Shown: piece by piece, positions 35,950 to 44,592 of the stretch
How the letters are laid out: each line of letters begins with the position of its first letter
Position numbering within the stretch: position 1 is the first letter of the stretch
DNA from: CAWUFC02 sp963921335
GTDB lineage: Bacteria > Pseudomonadota > Gammaproteobacteria > Pseudomonadales > Halieaceae
DNA: 64,000 nt
NCBI GenBank assembly: GCA_963921335.3
Contig: CAWUFC020000001.1
Location: 2,170,001 to 2,234,000 of the forward strand
Direction: 5' to 3'
The notes under the pieces: generated by a model
Seen by the model: the letters and a program-made list of their open reading frames with translations, nothing else
Database searches by the model: none
What the model was told of the DNA's origin: nothing
Position numbers and translations under genes: made by a program

Positions 35950-35972
35950 TGTGAACTGGCGCACAGTTCACA
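35950..35972. promoter_or_regulatory. Perfect 9-bp inverted repeat after the catabolic operon
   Basis: TGTGAACTG at 35950-35958 and CAGTTCACA at 35964-35972 are exact reverse complements around GCGCA. No T-run follows on the plus strand, so a classical terminator is doubtful; on the minus strand TTTTTA follows but no minus gene is there. It could be an operator for the downstream RTX-type gene or a Rho-assisted 3' hairpin. Confidence 0.5.
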
Positions 35973-36044
35973 CTTCTCACTATCTGGCCAATGTGCTGCT
36001 ATGCTCTGAATAGCTGTATCTACTGTATTCACAGGTAGTGGCCT

Positions 36045-39000
36045 ATGACGGCAACCGTTGAACCGGGTATCGTGAGCCTGCAGCAGTCCGGACGGACGCT
36101 GTCCACTCATTTCAGTCTCGATCTGTTCGAAGACGACGGTAATGGTAATAAGGTCCTATCCCTGGGTAGTGGCACGGCGACATTTTCAAACGGCTTTTCC
36201 GCCAGCCTCGGTCAGGCACTGATTAATGACCCCACTTTGCAACTGTCCCTGTCGGGCACCTCGGTTAGCGTCGAAGACAGCGTCGAGAATCTGTTGCAGT
36301 TTGCCAAAGCAATTGAAGAGCTGGGCCTGGACCCCGCAGGGGTGCTCGGTGGACCGTCTGCCAAGGTGGTTATCAGGGAATCTGATCCCACCAAATTGAA
36401 CCAGTTGTTGAATGGGCAGAACTTTGCGCTGTTCAACTTGCTGGATGAGGTCGTGGTGCCAGAGGGCACTACCCTGCGGATTCCGCTGGACAAATACGAC
36501 CCTTCACTTAGCTTTCCGGTGTTGAGGTAGTGAATGTCTACGGTACTGTTGAAGAATATGACGACTTTAACGGCAGCCTGACCGGTGCTCAGTATGACTT
36601 TTACGTGCTGGATAAGCGCCAGAACTACGTGGTGTTTTCGGATGGCGGTGACTTTAACGCCGGTGCATTGGGACAGGTCGATGGTTTCCTGTTGTCAGAC
36701 ACCGTTGCCAATCTGATTGCAGCTGATTTGGGCAGTGGTGTTTTGCAAAGCATTGGTGCCGAGAAATTCCAGGCTCGGGATGACGTGGCGGCTATCACCG
36801 CGGGTTTGCAGGATGCGACCGCCACCGGCCTTGACGCCATGGGCATCGACTCCCTGGTGCTGGTTGATTCAGTGTTTAACCTGTCGGGCACTAACAGCAC
36901 ACTCGACGCCGAAGTGGGATCACGGCTGCATGATGTGCAGGTCGTCAGCAGCTATAGTAGCCTGTCCAGCAGTTCTTTTACTACGGGCTATTTGCCCCTC
37001 GCGAGCTATGTTGTGGTTAAAGATCTTGCGAGCAACTTCCCGTCTCTGGATACCAGCCCCTTCTTTCTCAACAACAACCCGTCCCCCAACGAATTCCTGG
37101 TCGAAGTTGGCACGCTATACCTCACCCCCGCTAATCTCATTGCGCTCGGCTTGAATGCTTACGACGCCGATGACGCCGGCTACGGCATGCAATTATCAGT
37201 GGAGCAGGTCGGTCAGCTGATAGGCTTTGTGGAGGCGGGCAATGTGCTGGCAAAACTGTTTCCCGACGGACTGCCCTCGATTCTTATTATTGATACTGCA
37301 GAAAACCTGCAGCCCGTTTTCGACAGTGGCTTAACCAATATCCCACCGGAGCTGGCGCCATTGTTGACAGATGTGCAGTTGACCAGCGGCGATCTGGTGA
37401 TTCCCGCCGAGTTGTTTAGCAGTGGCGGCAATTACTGGACAATCTCCGACGCAGCCAGTACGGTGTATTTGCAGGGGGACGTGGCGACTGTGCTGGACCC
37501 GGGCTTTGATCCTTCCAGCCACATCTTCGGGCCGGGCAATGTTGAGATATTGGTCAAGGATGATGCCAGCACCATACGCAGTAATTACCTGGATCTTGGC
37601 GGAGTGATAGAGGGTTTTGATGCCAGCTATCGCCACCTGGTAGATGTTGACGATGTGGCTTCCCCATTAGTGTCTTTCGCCAATGCTGTTGACTGGTTTG
37701 AATTCTCCCCGGCGCTGATCAGCAGTGGTAACCAGGTAGATATAGCCGGTGAAGGTTTTGATGTCGCGGAAGACGGCGGCGCGGTCGATGGCCCCAATGA
37801 TGTGCTCGATATCAGTGCGGTGACCAACCTGGATCGACGCTTTGATGGGGCAGACTGGGATGATTATTACCCGCTGTTTTTCTAGGGCCTGGCGACTCGC
37901 GCTTCCTACGGCGCGCCGGGGCAAAATGCGCTGTTTGTGACCTCGCTGGGGTTGCGCACAGAGACGGTTCAGGGGCTGCCGGCACTGGATATCAAAATCA
38001 GTGAAGTGGCGAGCACACTGGTGGAGTTTGATGGCCTCGGCGGTGCCTACGATGGCAGTGCCGACTTCAGCGTGCATATCGACGATGATGTCGTGGGTGC
38101 AATCGACACCGGTGACTCTGACGGCGATGGTGACTTTACCGATATTCACAACGGCCTCACCTCCGCGAACTTCTGGGGGATACCCCTGGCAGGGGAGGCG
38201 ACAGCAGATACCCTTGAGAATGACACGCTGATCCCTGACCTCGAACTGTTGCGGTTCGATGGCATTAACGAGTGGGGCGATATCTTTGACGGTTATGAAA
38301 TAGGCCAGTATTGGTTGAACGGGATCGGAGGGCTGCGCGAGAGCGAAGTCAGCTGGTCGATCAACTACCCACTGGGCTGGTACTGGTGGGAGGACGATGG
38401 TGGCGACCAGGTCTATGTGGGTGATGCGGAAGGCCCTGCCACGCCTTACGAGGACCTGATGTTTGGCTTATCTGGCAATGACAGCCTCTCAGGCTTGCAA
38501 CTGACCGATGTGCTGGATGGCGGTTCAGGTAACGACACCCTGCTGGGGGTAGTGGCAACGATCTGTTGGTGGGTGGTGAGGGTGCAGATATCCTCGACGG
38601 CGGTGATGGCGCTGATACGCTCACCGGCGGCTCCGGCAATGATGTGTTTACCTACACGGCGAGCTCACAATTTGGAGATGTGATTACTGATTTTGGTCCG
38701 GGCGACGTGCTTGAGATTGACCAGGACATACTGCCAGACGGGGCCAATCTGACTAGTGAGCGTTTTGTCCTAACCAAGCCGGATAACAATTACTTTGTTC
38801 AGACTACTGATTACTGGTACTTCGCGACTACAGCATATACCTTCGATCCCTATCTTTACTCTGAAGCCGGATCTCTAGTCGCTACCAATATTGATATTAC
38901 CGGTGCGTCGCGCACATGGGCTTACCCAAATTTTAATCCTTCAGTTACAGTGCGGTTGCCGGTGGCGACTTTTGTGTCCGTATCTGCAGCCAACACCGAC

Positions 39001-39396
39001 TTTACTGGCGCGTTTCGGAGTTTTCTGGATGGATTCTACCTTCCCAGTCATGCCACCCAGCAGCATGTGGATACCGCCAAGACTTCGATTACAGCGGAAG
39101 GAGGTCGTCTGTTTGTCGGTCCCGGTACCCGTCTGGGTGCGCAAATTGATACCAAGATTCAGCCGGCTCCATATCTTGCGTTTGGCGTGGTAAATCGCGG
39201 TACCGGCACCACGGCGACCAGCGCGCTGCTGCTGGCTTATATCATCAATGGCTCGGCTGGCCTGCGTACCCAGACCAAGACGTCAACCGCCTGGTGGAAC
39301 GAAATTACGGCCAGCGAAATCCAGTCTATCCAGACCATCGCTTTTTTTGAAAATGGTGGCGCTGCAAACCTGCCCTATCAGATCGTACTGGTGTAA
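36045..39396 (+). pseudogene. RTX-type secreted adhesin-like gene, broken in three places
   Basis: Four open segments join into one product of about 1117 codons. Segment 1 (36045-36530) and segment 2 (36530-37885) are related by a one-base loss between 36511 and 36528. Segment 2 continues in the same frame past TAG at 37883-37885. A one-base loss in the G-run at 38545-38549 shifts to the frame ending at 39396. The N-terminal two thirds carry degenerate repeats with a core like FLLSDTVANL, LVLVDSVFNL, ILIIDTAENL and VSVEDSVENL. Then come five RTX nonapeptides and a C-terminal region of about 240 residues ending PYQIVLV. No signal peptide is visible, as expected for type I secretion, but no type I exporter genes lie nearby. 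Either the gene is decaying or the sequence has errors. Confidence 0.75.
38519..38652 (+). repeat. Five tandem RTX calcium-binding nonapeptide repeats
   Basis: The repeats read GGSGNDTLL, GGSGNDLLV, GGEGADILD, GGDGADTLT and GGSGNDVFT. Five 9-codon units need 135 bases; 134 are present, the missing base being a G in the run at 38545-38549. Such repeats form Ca2+-binding beta-rolls in type I secreted proteins. Confidence 0.9.
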
Positions 39397-39481
39397 TCCT
39401 TATCTTTCTCCACCACGGCGTCGGTTCGCTTTACCGGTGCGCTGGGTTAGAGTGTCGCCAGCAAATTGTTGAGGATGGTGC

Positions 39482-39886
39482 ATGGCCAGTTTTGAAGAGG
39501 TACGGGGGTTCCTGCGTACAGAGTTTCCCCAGTCTGACTTTGAGCTGATTGAGCTCGGCGATAAAACAGCGGTGATCAGGCGCAGTACTGGCGAGCGTGA
39601 CTTGCGGCCTGGCGGCACGATCTCTGGGCCGACCATGATGGGCATGGCGGATACCGCACTCTACGCGGCGATTTTGGGAGAAATCGGCCTGGTGGCGCTG
39701 GCGGTGACAACCAGCCTCAACTTCAATTTTCTGCGCAAGCCCGCAGGCGGCAAAGACCTGGTGGCTCACTGTGAACTGTTGAAGGTGGGTAAGGTGCTGA
39801 TTATCGGTGAGGTGTCCATCTATTCGGACGGTGACGAACGTGTAGTGGCCCACGCTGTGGGGACCTACTCGGTGCCGCCGCGTTAG
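39482..39886 (+). CDS. PaaI-type hotdog thioesterase
   Basis: The 134-residue protein has the hotdog-fold thioesterase pattern RPGGTISGPTMMGMADTALYAAI near 42-64, with the central-helix Asp, and LNFNFLRKPAGG near 80. Such enzymes hydrolyse acyl-CoA or hydroxyphenylacetyl-CoA. It stands alone between the RTX-type gene and a convergent DUF2244 gene, with which it shares 4 bases so that the two stop codons interleave. Substrate cannot be told. Confidence 0.82.
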   Translation: MASFEEVRGFLRTEFPQSDFELIELGDKTAVIRRSTGERDLRPGGTISGPTMMGMADTALYAAILGEIGLVALAVTTSLNFNFLRKPAGGKDLVAHCELLKVGKVLIIGEVSIYSDGDERVVAHAVGTYSVPPR

Positions 39887-40386
39887 AACCGCTGTTCGCC
39901 GCGGGGTGAATGGCTCCCGACCCGGATGCGACCGCGCAGCAGGCTCAGCAGGTTTTCGCTGTCCTGCTTATTCAGGAATTCACCCAGGCTGATGTCCTCC
40001 CCGCGATGCTGCAGGCTGATTTTCGGGCCGTCCCAGGGGTGCTGTTCCGGTTCTACCGCCAGTCGAGATTCCTCCAGCGGCAATTCAAAACTCTCGCGGG
40101 GGTGGTAGTGCCCTTTTTGGATGTGAATCTTGTCTTCGCGCAGGGTAATGACGTGTCGATACTGTAGCTTCCAGCACACGTAGTAGAGGGCGCCGCCGAG
40201 TGCCAGCATCTCCAGCCCGGCAAAGGGCAGAATGGGCCAGGCGCCGATCAGGGCGAAGCCTGTGGCAATCACGGCAGACAGGCAGCACATGGCAATCAGC
40301 GCATACTTGTTCGCCTGCCAGCTGGCCGAGCGATTGGGCTCGGCCACAATCACTTCTGAGTCGTCTTTTTTCTGCTGGTATACCAC
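39883..40386 (-). CDS. DUF2244 membrane protein
   Basis: The 167-residue protein has two close hydrophobic helices at about 27-67 followed by a cytoplasmic domain with the DUF2244 pattern (WKLQYRHVITLREDKIHI). Function is unknown; family members often neighbour cytochrome oxidase genes, which are not seen here. I chose GTG at 40386 since AGGAGA lies 4 bases before it; an ATG at 40425 would add 13 residues. It is divergent from the VOC gene with about 50 bases between. Confidence 0.75.
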   Translation of the reverse strand: MVYQQKKDDSEVIVAEPNRSASWQANKYALIAMCCLSAVIATGFALIGAWPILPFAGLEMLALGGALYYVCWKLQYRHVITLREDKIHIQKGHYHPRESFELPLEESRLAVEPEQHPWDGPKISLQHRGEDISLGEFLNKQDSENLLSLLRGRIRVGSHSPRGEQRF

Positions 40387-40436
40387 GATGTCTCCTATAC
40401 TGGCGTATACGTTAAATCCGCACAAGGAGATGAACC

Positions 40437-40820
40437 ATGCGAGTTGGATACGTCACGCTGGGCACGAATAAACCTGAACAAGCCTGCGCGTTTTATGACG
40501 CGTTGATGGACACCATCGGTTTTGGACGAATCTGGGACGATGGCAAGCTGATTATCTGGGGGCGCTCGATGGAAGAAGCCGCCGTGGGTGTTACTACGCC
40601 TCATGACGAGCAGGCCGCCACCATCGGCAACGGGGTGATGGTCGCTATGCAGATGGATAACGAGGAGCAGGTCGCCGCTTTCTATAACAAGGCCATGGAA
40701 TTAGGGGCCAGCGACGAGGGAGCCCCGGGTCAGCGTATCGACAATTTTTACGCGGGTTACTTTCGCGACCCGGATGGCAACAAGCTAAACGCGTTCTGCT
40801 TCAACGACGTCACTGTCTGA
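40437..40820 (+). CDS. VOC/glyoxalase-family protein
   Basis: The 127-residue protein has one vicinal-oxygen-chelate repeat pair: VGYVTLGTNKPEQACAFYDAL at the start and FYAGYFRDPDGNKLNAFCF at the end. The first metal position normally held by His is Tyr/Thr here, while later residues are in part kept, so it may not be a glyoxalase. An AAGGAGA ribosome site precedes the ATG. Its last 36 bases overlap the end of the convergent carrier gene. Confidence 0.82.
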   Translation: MRVGYVTLGTNKPEQACAFYDALMDTIGFGRIWDDGKLIIWGRSMEEAAVGVTTPHDEQAATIGNGVMVAMQMDNEEQVAAFYNKAMELGASDEGAPGQRIDNFYAGYFRDPDGNKLNAFCFNDVTV

Positions 40821-42077
40821 GAAGCGCCTGCCCAGGTAGATGCCGAGGTCGGCCCAGATGCCGGCAATGCCGGCGCCTACCAGGGCAACCGCTGACAGCC
40901 CCAGCCCCAGGCCCGTGGTCAGGGCGGTGAAGGCCCAGGCATTGAGCATGTCGCCGCCGCGATAAACCACGATGTCGATCACTGGTTTGGCTTTGAAACG
41001 GGTTTCACGATCGACGGCAGTAAATAGCATCTCTCTACCTGGTCGGGTGATGGCATAGTTGCCCGCGCGCCGCACAATCTGGATACCAACGACCACAGCT
41101 ACGCTGGGTGCCGCGGCCAGGGTCAGCATGCCGCCCATGATGACTACCGGCACGGCAGCCAGGGTGGCGGACAGGCCAAAGCGGGTAGCCATGCGCCCAG
41201 TGATAAACATGGCGATTACCAGTGTTGCGGAGTTGACCACAAGATCCATCATGGCCCAGATTTGTGAACGTTCTTCGCGGGAGTAATCAGCCAGCAGGTT
41301 TTTCAGTTCGAAGTACACAAAAGAACTGATTGAGGTATAGAGCAAAATGAATGCGCCAATGCCCAGCAGGTAGGGGTTTTTCAAGAATTCAAAAAAGCCC
41401 GCCAGCGGATTTCCGCCGATAAACTCCAGGTCATCAGCGCCGACCTGCACATTGTCATTATGCAGGTCACTGCTTTTAAGGGACTGCAGCCAGGCGATCA
41501 GCGGAATGGTCGCCACTAACAAGACGCTGGCGATCAGCATCAGGTTGTCGGTACCCAGTGAGCCCACAAAGAAAGTCGGTATGGCGGGGCCCGCCAGGCC
41601 GCCGGTGCTGGCACCCGCGGCAATAAATCCAAACAGTCGGGGTGCCTGGGCTTTGCTGAACAGGTCAGACATGAAGCTCCAGAACACCGACACGTGGAAC
41701 AGGCTGAACACGCTGATCCAGACGTAAAACGACTTGTCCAGTAAGGTGCGCTCGCTGAGCATCTGTGAGCCCAGGTAGAAAGCGACAAACGACACGGCAA
41801 AAAAGCCGTACACGCTGGGCACCAGCTTTTGGAAGCGCAACTTGCTGACCGCGGCGCCGTAGATGGAGACGGCTATGGCGCTGAAGAAAAACGTAAACGT
41901 CCACAGCCAGCTGACTTCCGCATCACTCCAGTCGCTGGCCATGGCGTCGCGGACCGGGCGCAGGATGTAGTAAGCGGCCATGAGGGTGAAAACCAGTCCG
42001 AATGAGGCGAGTACGGCCCGTACTTCATGTGCTTCAATATTGACGGCCTTGCTCAGTAATTTGCCTGCGGCATTCAT
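40785..42077 (-). CDS. Nucleotide-exchange (ADP/ATP translocase)-like MFS carrier
   Basis: The 430-residue protein has about 12 membrane segments and resembles the bacterial NTP/NDP antiporter (Npt1/AAA) branch of the MFS: SFGLVFTLMAAYYILRPVRDAMA near 25-47, FWSFMSDLFSKAQAPRLFGFIAAGAS near 132-157, and RRAGNYAITRPGREMLFTAVDRETRFKAK in the C-terminal half. Free-living relatives of these carriers exist and have unknown substrates. It lies directly after the MatB-like gene on the same strand (0 bases between), suggesting co-expression. Confidence 0.75.
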   Translation of the reverse strand: MNAAGKLLSKAVNIEAHEVRAVLASFGLVFTLMAAYYILRPVRDAMASDWSDAEVSWLWTFTFFFSAIAVSIYGAAVSKLRFQKLVPSVYGFFAVSFVAFYLGSQMLSERTLLDKSFYVWISVFSLFHVSVFWSFMSDLFSKAQAPRLFGFIAAGASTGGLAGPAIPTFFVGSLGTDNLMLIASVLLVATIPLIAWLQSLKSSDLHNDNVQVGADDLEFIGGNPLAGFFEFLKNPYLLGIGAFILLYTSISSFVYFELKNLLADYSREERSQIWAMMDLVVNSATLVIAMFITGRMATRFGLSATLAAVPVVIMGGMLTLAAAPSVAVVVGIQIVRRAGNYAITRPGREMLFTAVDRETRFKAKPVIDIVVYRGGDMLNAWAFTALTTGLGLGLSAVALVGAGIAGIWADLGIYLGRRFSDSDVVEAERV

Positions 42078-43583
42078 TTATTGTTCTCCGTATTGTTGTC
42101 GCAGCAGGTTCTTTTGTACCTTGCCCATGGCGTTGCGGGGAAGGGTATCCACAACCACCACCTGCTTCGGGCATTTAAAGGCTGCCAGACGTTCGCGGCA
42201 AAAGGCAATCACCGCTTCCTCCTGCACTGCACCGGCCTTCGCCACCACCACCGCCATCACCGCTTCACCGAAATCAGGGTGCGGGATGCCGATAACGGCT
42301 GACTCTGTCACACCGCTGATTTCATCGATCAGCAGCTCGACTTCCTTAGGGTATACGTTCAGTCCCCCGGATATGATCATATCTTTAGCCCGCCCGACAA
42401 TAGAGACATAGCCATCGCAGTCGATGCTGGCCTTGTCGCCGGTGTCGAAGAAGCCGTCGTCGGTGAAATCCTCCGCGGTCTTCTCCGGCAGGCGCCAGTA
42501 ACCCGGGAACACGTTGGAGCCTTTCACCTGCAGATTTCCCGGCTCTCCCACGGGCAGCTCCTTACCACCGTCATCCACGACCCGCACGCTCACCCCGGGC
42601 AGTGCCGGGCCGACCGTGCCCGGCTTGCGCTCCCCATTCAGCGGGTTGGAGGTATTCATGCTGGTCTCGCTCATACCGTAGCGCTCGAGAATACGGTGTC
42701 CGGTGCGATCTTCAAACACCTCGAAAGTGTCCGTTAGCATGGGCGCTGAACCGGAGATAAATAGCCGCATGGAGGTGCAGTGCTGGCGACCAAATTCAGG
42801 CAGAGACAACAGGCGTGTGTAAAAAGTAGGGACCCCCATCATGACGGTGCACTCTGGCAGATCACTGATCACTGCAGCGGCATCAAAGTTGTTGTGCCAG
42901 CGCATGCTGCTGCCGCTGAGCAGGGTGCATCCAAGGGCCACAAACAGTCCGTGTACGTGATAAATCGGCAGGGCGTGAAGCAGGCAGTCCGCCTCGTTAA
43001 AGCCCCATTGCTGAACCAGGGTCGTTGCGCTGCTGTGTAGGTTCTGATGGGTCAACATAATGCCCTTGGGGCGCCCGGTGGTTCCAGAGGAGTAGAGCAA
43101 GGCGGCCATATCATCCGCTGCAGCAACATAGGTATCTGCCTCAATGGGTTGCTGCTTCGCCGCATTCATCAGCGAGCCTGAACCGTCTTCAGCCAGTGTG
43201 TAGACCTTGCTGTGATCCTTCATCAGGCCGGCAAACAGTGCGGCCTTTTCTGGCTGGCAGACCACCAGGCTGGGCTCTGCGTTGCCGACAAAGAAACGCA
43301 GTTCGTCTTCGAGGTACGCGGTATTGAGCGGGTGGTAGACCAGTCCCGCGCGCAGGCAGGCCAGGTATAGAAGCAGATTGTCGACCGATTTACTGACCTG
43401 CACCGTCACCCTGTCGCCGGGGCTGGCGCCAGTGCCCAGCAGAGCATTTGCGAGCCTGCCGCAGCCTTCTATCGCAGCGGCATAGGAGAGACTGTTGCCC
43501 GTGGCGGTGATCAACAGCGGTTTGTCCAGATCGCTGGGGAAGGCCGCTTCGAAAGCGGCGTAGAGGTTGGCGTTGTCAGTCAT
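42078..43583 (-). CDS. matB: Malonyl-CoA synthetase (MatB-like)
   Basis: MatB activates malonate or methylmalonate to the CoA ester with ATP. From ATG 43583 the protein is 501 residues, the family length; the frame stays open for 154 more codons upstream, but those lie antisense to the SDR gene and look unlike protein. It shows the P-loop YSSGTTGRPKG at 164-174, RLFISGSAPML, ERYGMSETSMNTSNPLNGERKPGTVG and GKVQKNLLRQQY at the end, a set I recognise from rhizobial MatB. No malonyl-CoA decarboxylase is nearby. Confidence 0.82.
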   Translation of the reverse strand: MTDNANLYAAFEAAFPSDLDKPLLITATGNSLSYAAAIEGCGRLANALLGTGASPGDRVTVQVSKSVDNLLLYLACLRAGLVYHPLNTAYLEDELRFFVGNAEPSLVVCQPEKAALFAGLMKDHSKVYTLAEDGSGSLMNAAKQQPIEADTYVAAADDMAALLYSSGTTGRPKGIMLTHQNLHSSATTLVQQWGFNEADCLLHALPIYHVHGLFVALGCTLLSGSSMRWHNNFDAAAVISDLPECTVMMGVPTFYTRLLSLPEFGRQHCTSMRLFISGSAPMLTDTFEVFEDRTGHRILERYGMSETSMNTSNPLNGERKPGTVGPALPGVSVRVVDDGGKELPVGEPGNLQVKGSNVFPGYWRLPEKTAEDFTDDGFFDTGDKASIDCDGYVSIVGRAKDMIISGGLNVYPKEVELLIDEISGVTESAVIGIPHPDFGEAVMAVVVAKAGAVQEEAVIAFCRERLAAFKCPKQVVVVDTLPRNAMGKVQKNLLRQQYGEQ

Positions 43584-43634
43584 CGAATCACTGTATACTG
43601 CTGCTTGCCCAAAACACAATAAAAGGAAAATCAC
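43584..43634. promoter_or_regulatory. Divergent matB/SDR control region
   Basis: The 51-base gap holds TATACT at 43594-43599 on the plus strand, with a TTGTCA at 43573-43578 15 bases upstream. On the minus strand TATACA overlaps the same place with TTGTGT 16 bases before it. Both pairs are imperfect in sequence or spacing. An AAAAGGAAA ribosome site precedes the SDR gene. Confidence 0.35.
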
Positions 43635-44588
43635 ATGCAGGATTTCAAGGCAAAGCTGGCTGTGGTGACCGGCGCAGGCAGCGGGATTGGTCGACAACTG
43701 GCAGTTCAGCTGGCAGCGCAGGGATGCAATCTGGCGCTGTGCGATCTCAATATGGCTGGTCTGGAAGAAACCCGCGATGCCTGCGGTAGTGACATCGCAG
43801 TGAGCCTGCATCAGTGCGATATGGGTGTCGAATCCGAAGTGCAGGCCTTTGCGGCCGAGGTGCTGGCTGAAGACAATACCGAATCGATTAATCTCTTGTT
43901 CAACAATGCCGGGCTGGCCGGCGGAGGCAGTTTTGTTGCTGATGATCGCGCTGCCTGGGAGCGCACCTTTAACGTGTGCTGGGAAGGCGTGTACTTCGGC
44001 TGCCGTGCTTTCCTGCCCCTGCTGATTGCCAGCGACGAAGGGCATCTGGTTAACGTCAGCAGTGTGAACGGTCTGTGGGCATCACTGGGCAGTGGTGTGC
44101 CCCACACCTCTTACAGCGCCGCCAAGTTTGCTGTGCGCGGTTTCACCGAGGCGTTGATCAATGACATTGCCCTGCATGCCCCGCACGTGGGTGTGTCGGT
44201 GGTGATGCCGGGGCATATTGGCACCAATATCGTGGGTAATTCACAGATCCTGCAGGGTTCCATGCCGGCGGATATGAGCGCAGAAGAGTGTGAGGACATG
44301 CGCAAGGTGTGGACCAGGATAGACCCGGCAGCAGCCGATCTGAGCGATCAGCAGGTGCGGGATATGATGGAGGCCCGCGCCCAGCTGTTTACTGAAACCG
44401 CACCCACGACGGCGGCCGAGGCAGCAAGCATCATTCTGAATGGTATCCGCGCTGGTGAATGGCGCATCCTGGTGGGTGATGACGCGGTTGGGCTGGATGC
44501 GCTTGTGCGTGAAATGCCTGACAAAGCCTACAGCCCCGAGTTCTACCAGGAGCTGCAGGCTCGGGGAGTGTTTCACACCATTACCTGA
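43635..44588 (+). CDS. Short-chain dehydrogenase/reductase
   Basis: The 317-residue classical SDR has the cofactor motif TGAGSGIG (14-21), NNAGLAGG, the active-site Ser in NVSSVNG and YSAAK with catalytic Tyr and Lys. The Asp after the second strand (LCDLN) favours NAD(H). The C-terminal extension of about 60 residues is longer than in most SDRs. It lies divergent from matB and convergent, 4 bases apart, with an MFS gene. Substrate unknown. Confidence 0.85.
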   Translation: MQDFKAKLAVVTGAGSGIGRQLAVQLAAQGCNLALCDLNMAGLEETRDACGSDIAVSLHQCDMGVESEVQAFAAEVLAEDNTESINLLFNNAGLAGGGSFVADDRAAWERTFNVCWEGVYFGCRAFLPLLIASDEGHLVNVSSVNGLWASLGSGVPHTSYSAAKFAVRGFTEALINDIALHAPHVGVSVVMPGHIGTNIVGNSQILQGSMPADMSAEECEDMRKVWTRIDPAAADLSDQQVRDMMEARAQLFTETAPTTAAEAASIILNGIRAGEWRILVGDDAVGLDALVREMPDKAYSPEFYQELQARGVFHTIT

Positions 44589-44592
44589 TGCC

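Noticed and set aside
43584..44045. N-terminal extension of the MatB-like protein by 154 codons
   Set aside because: The extension is antisense to the SDR gene, has no homology pattern, and the 501-residue form from 43583 has the family length.
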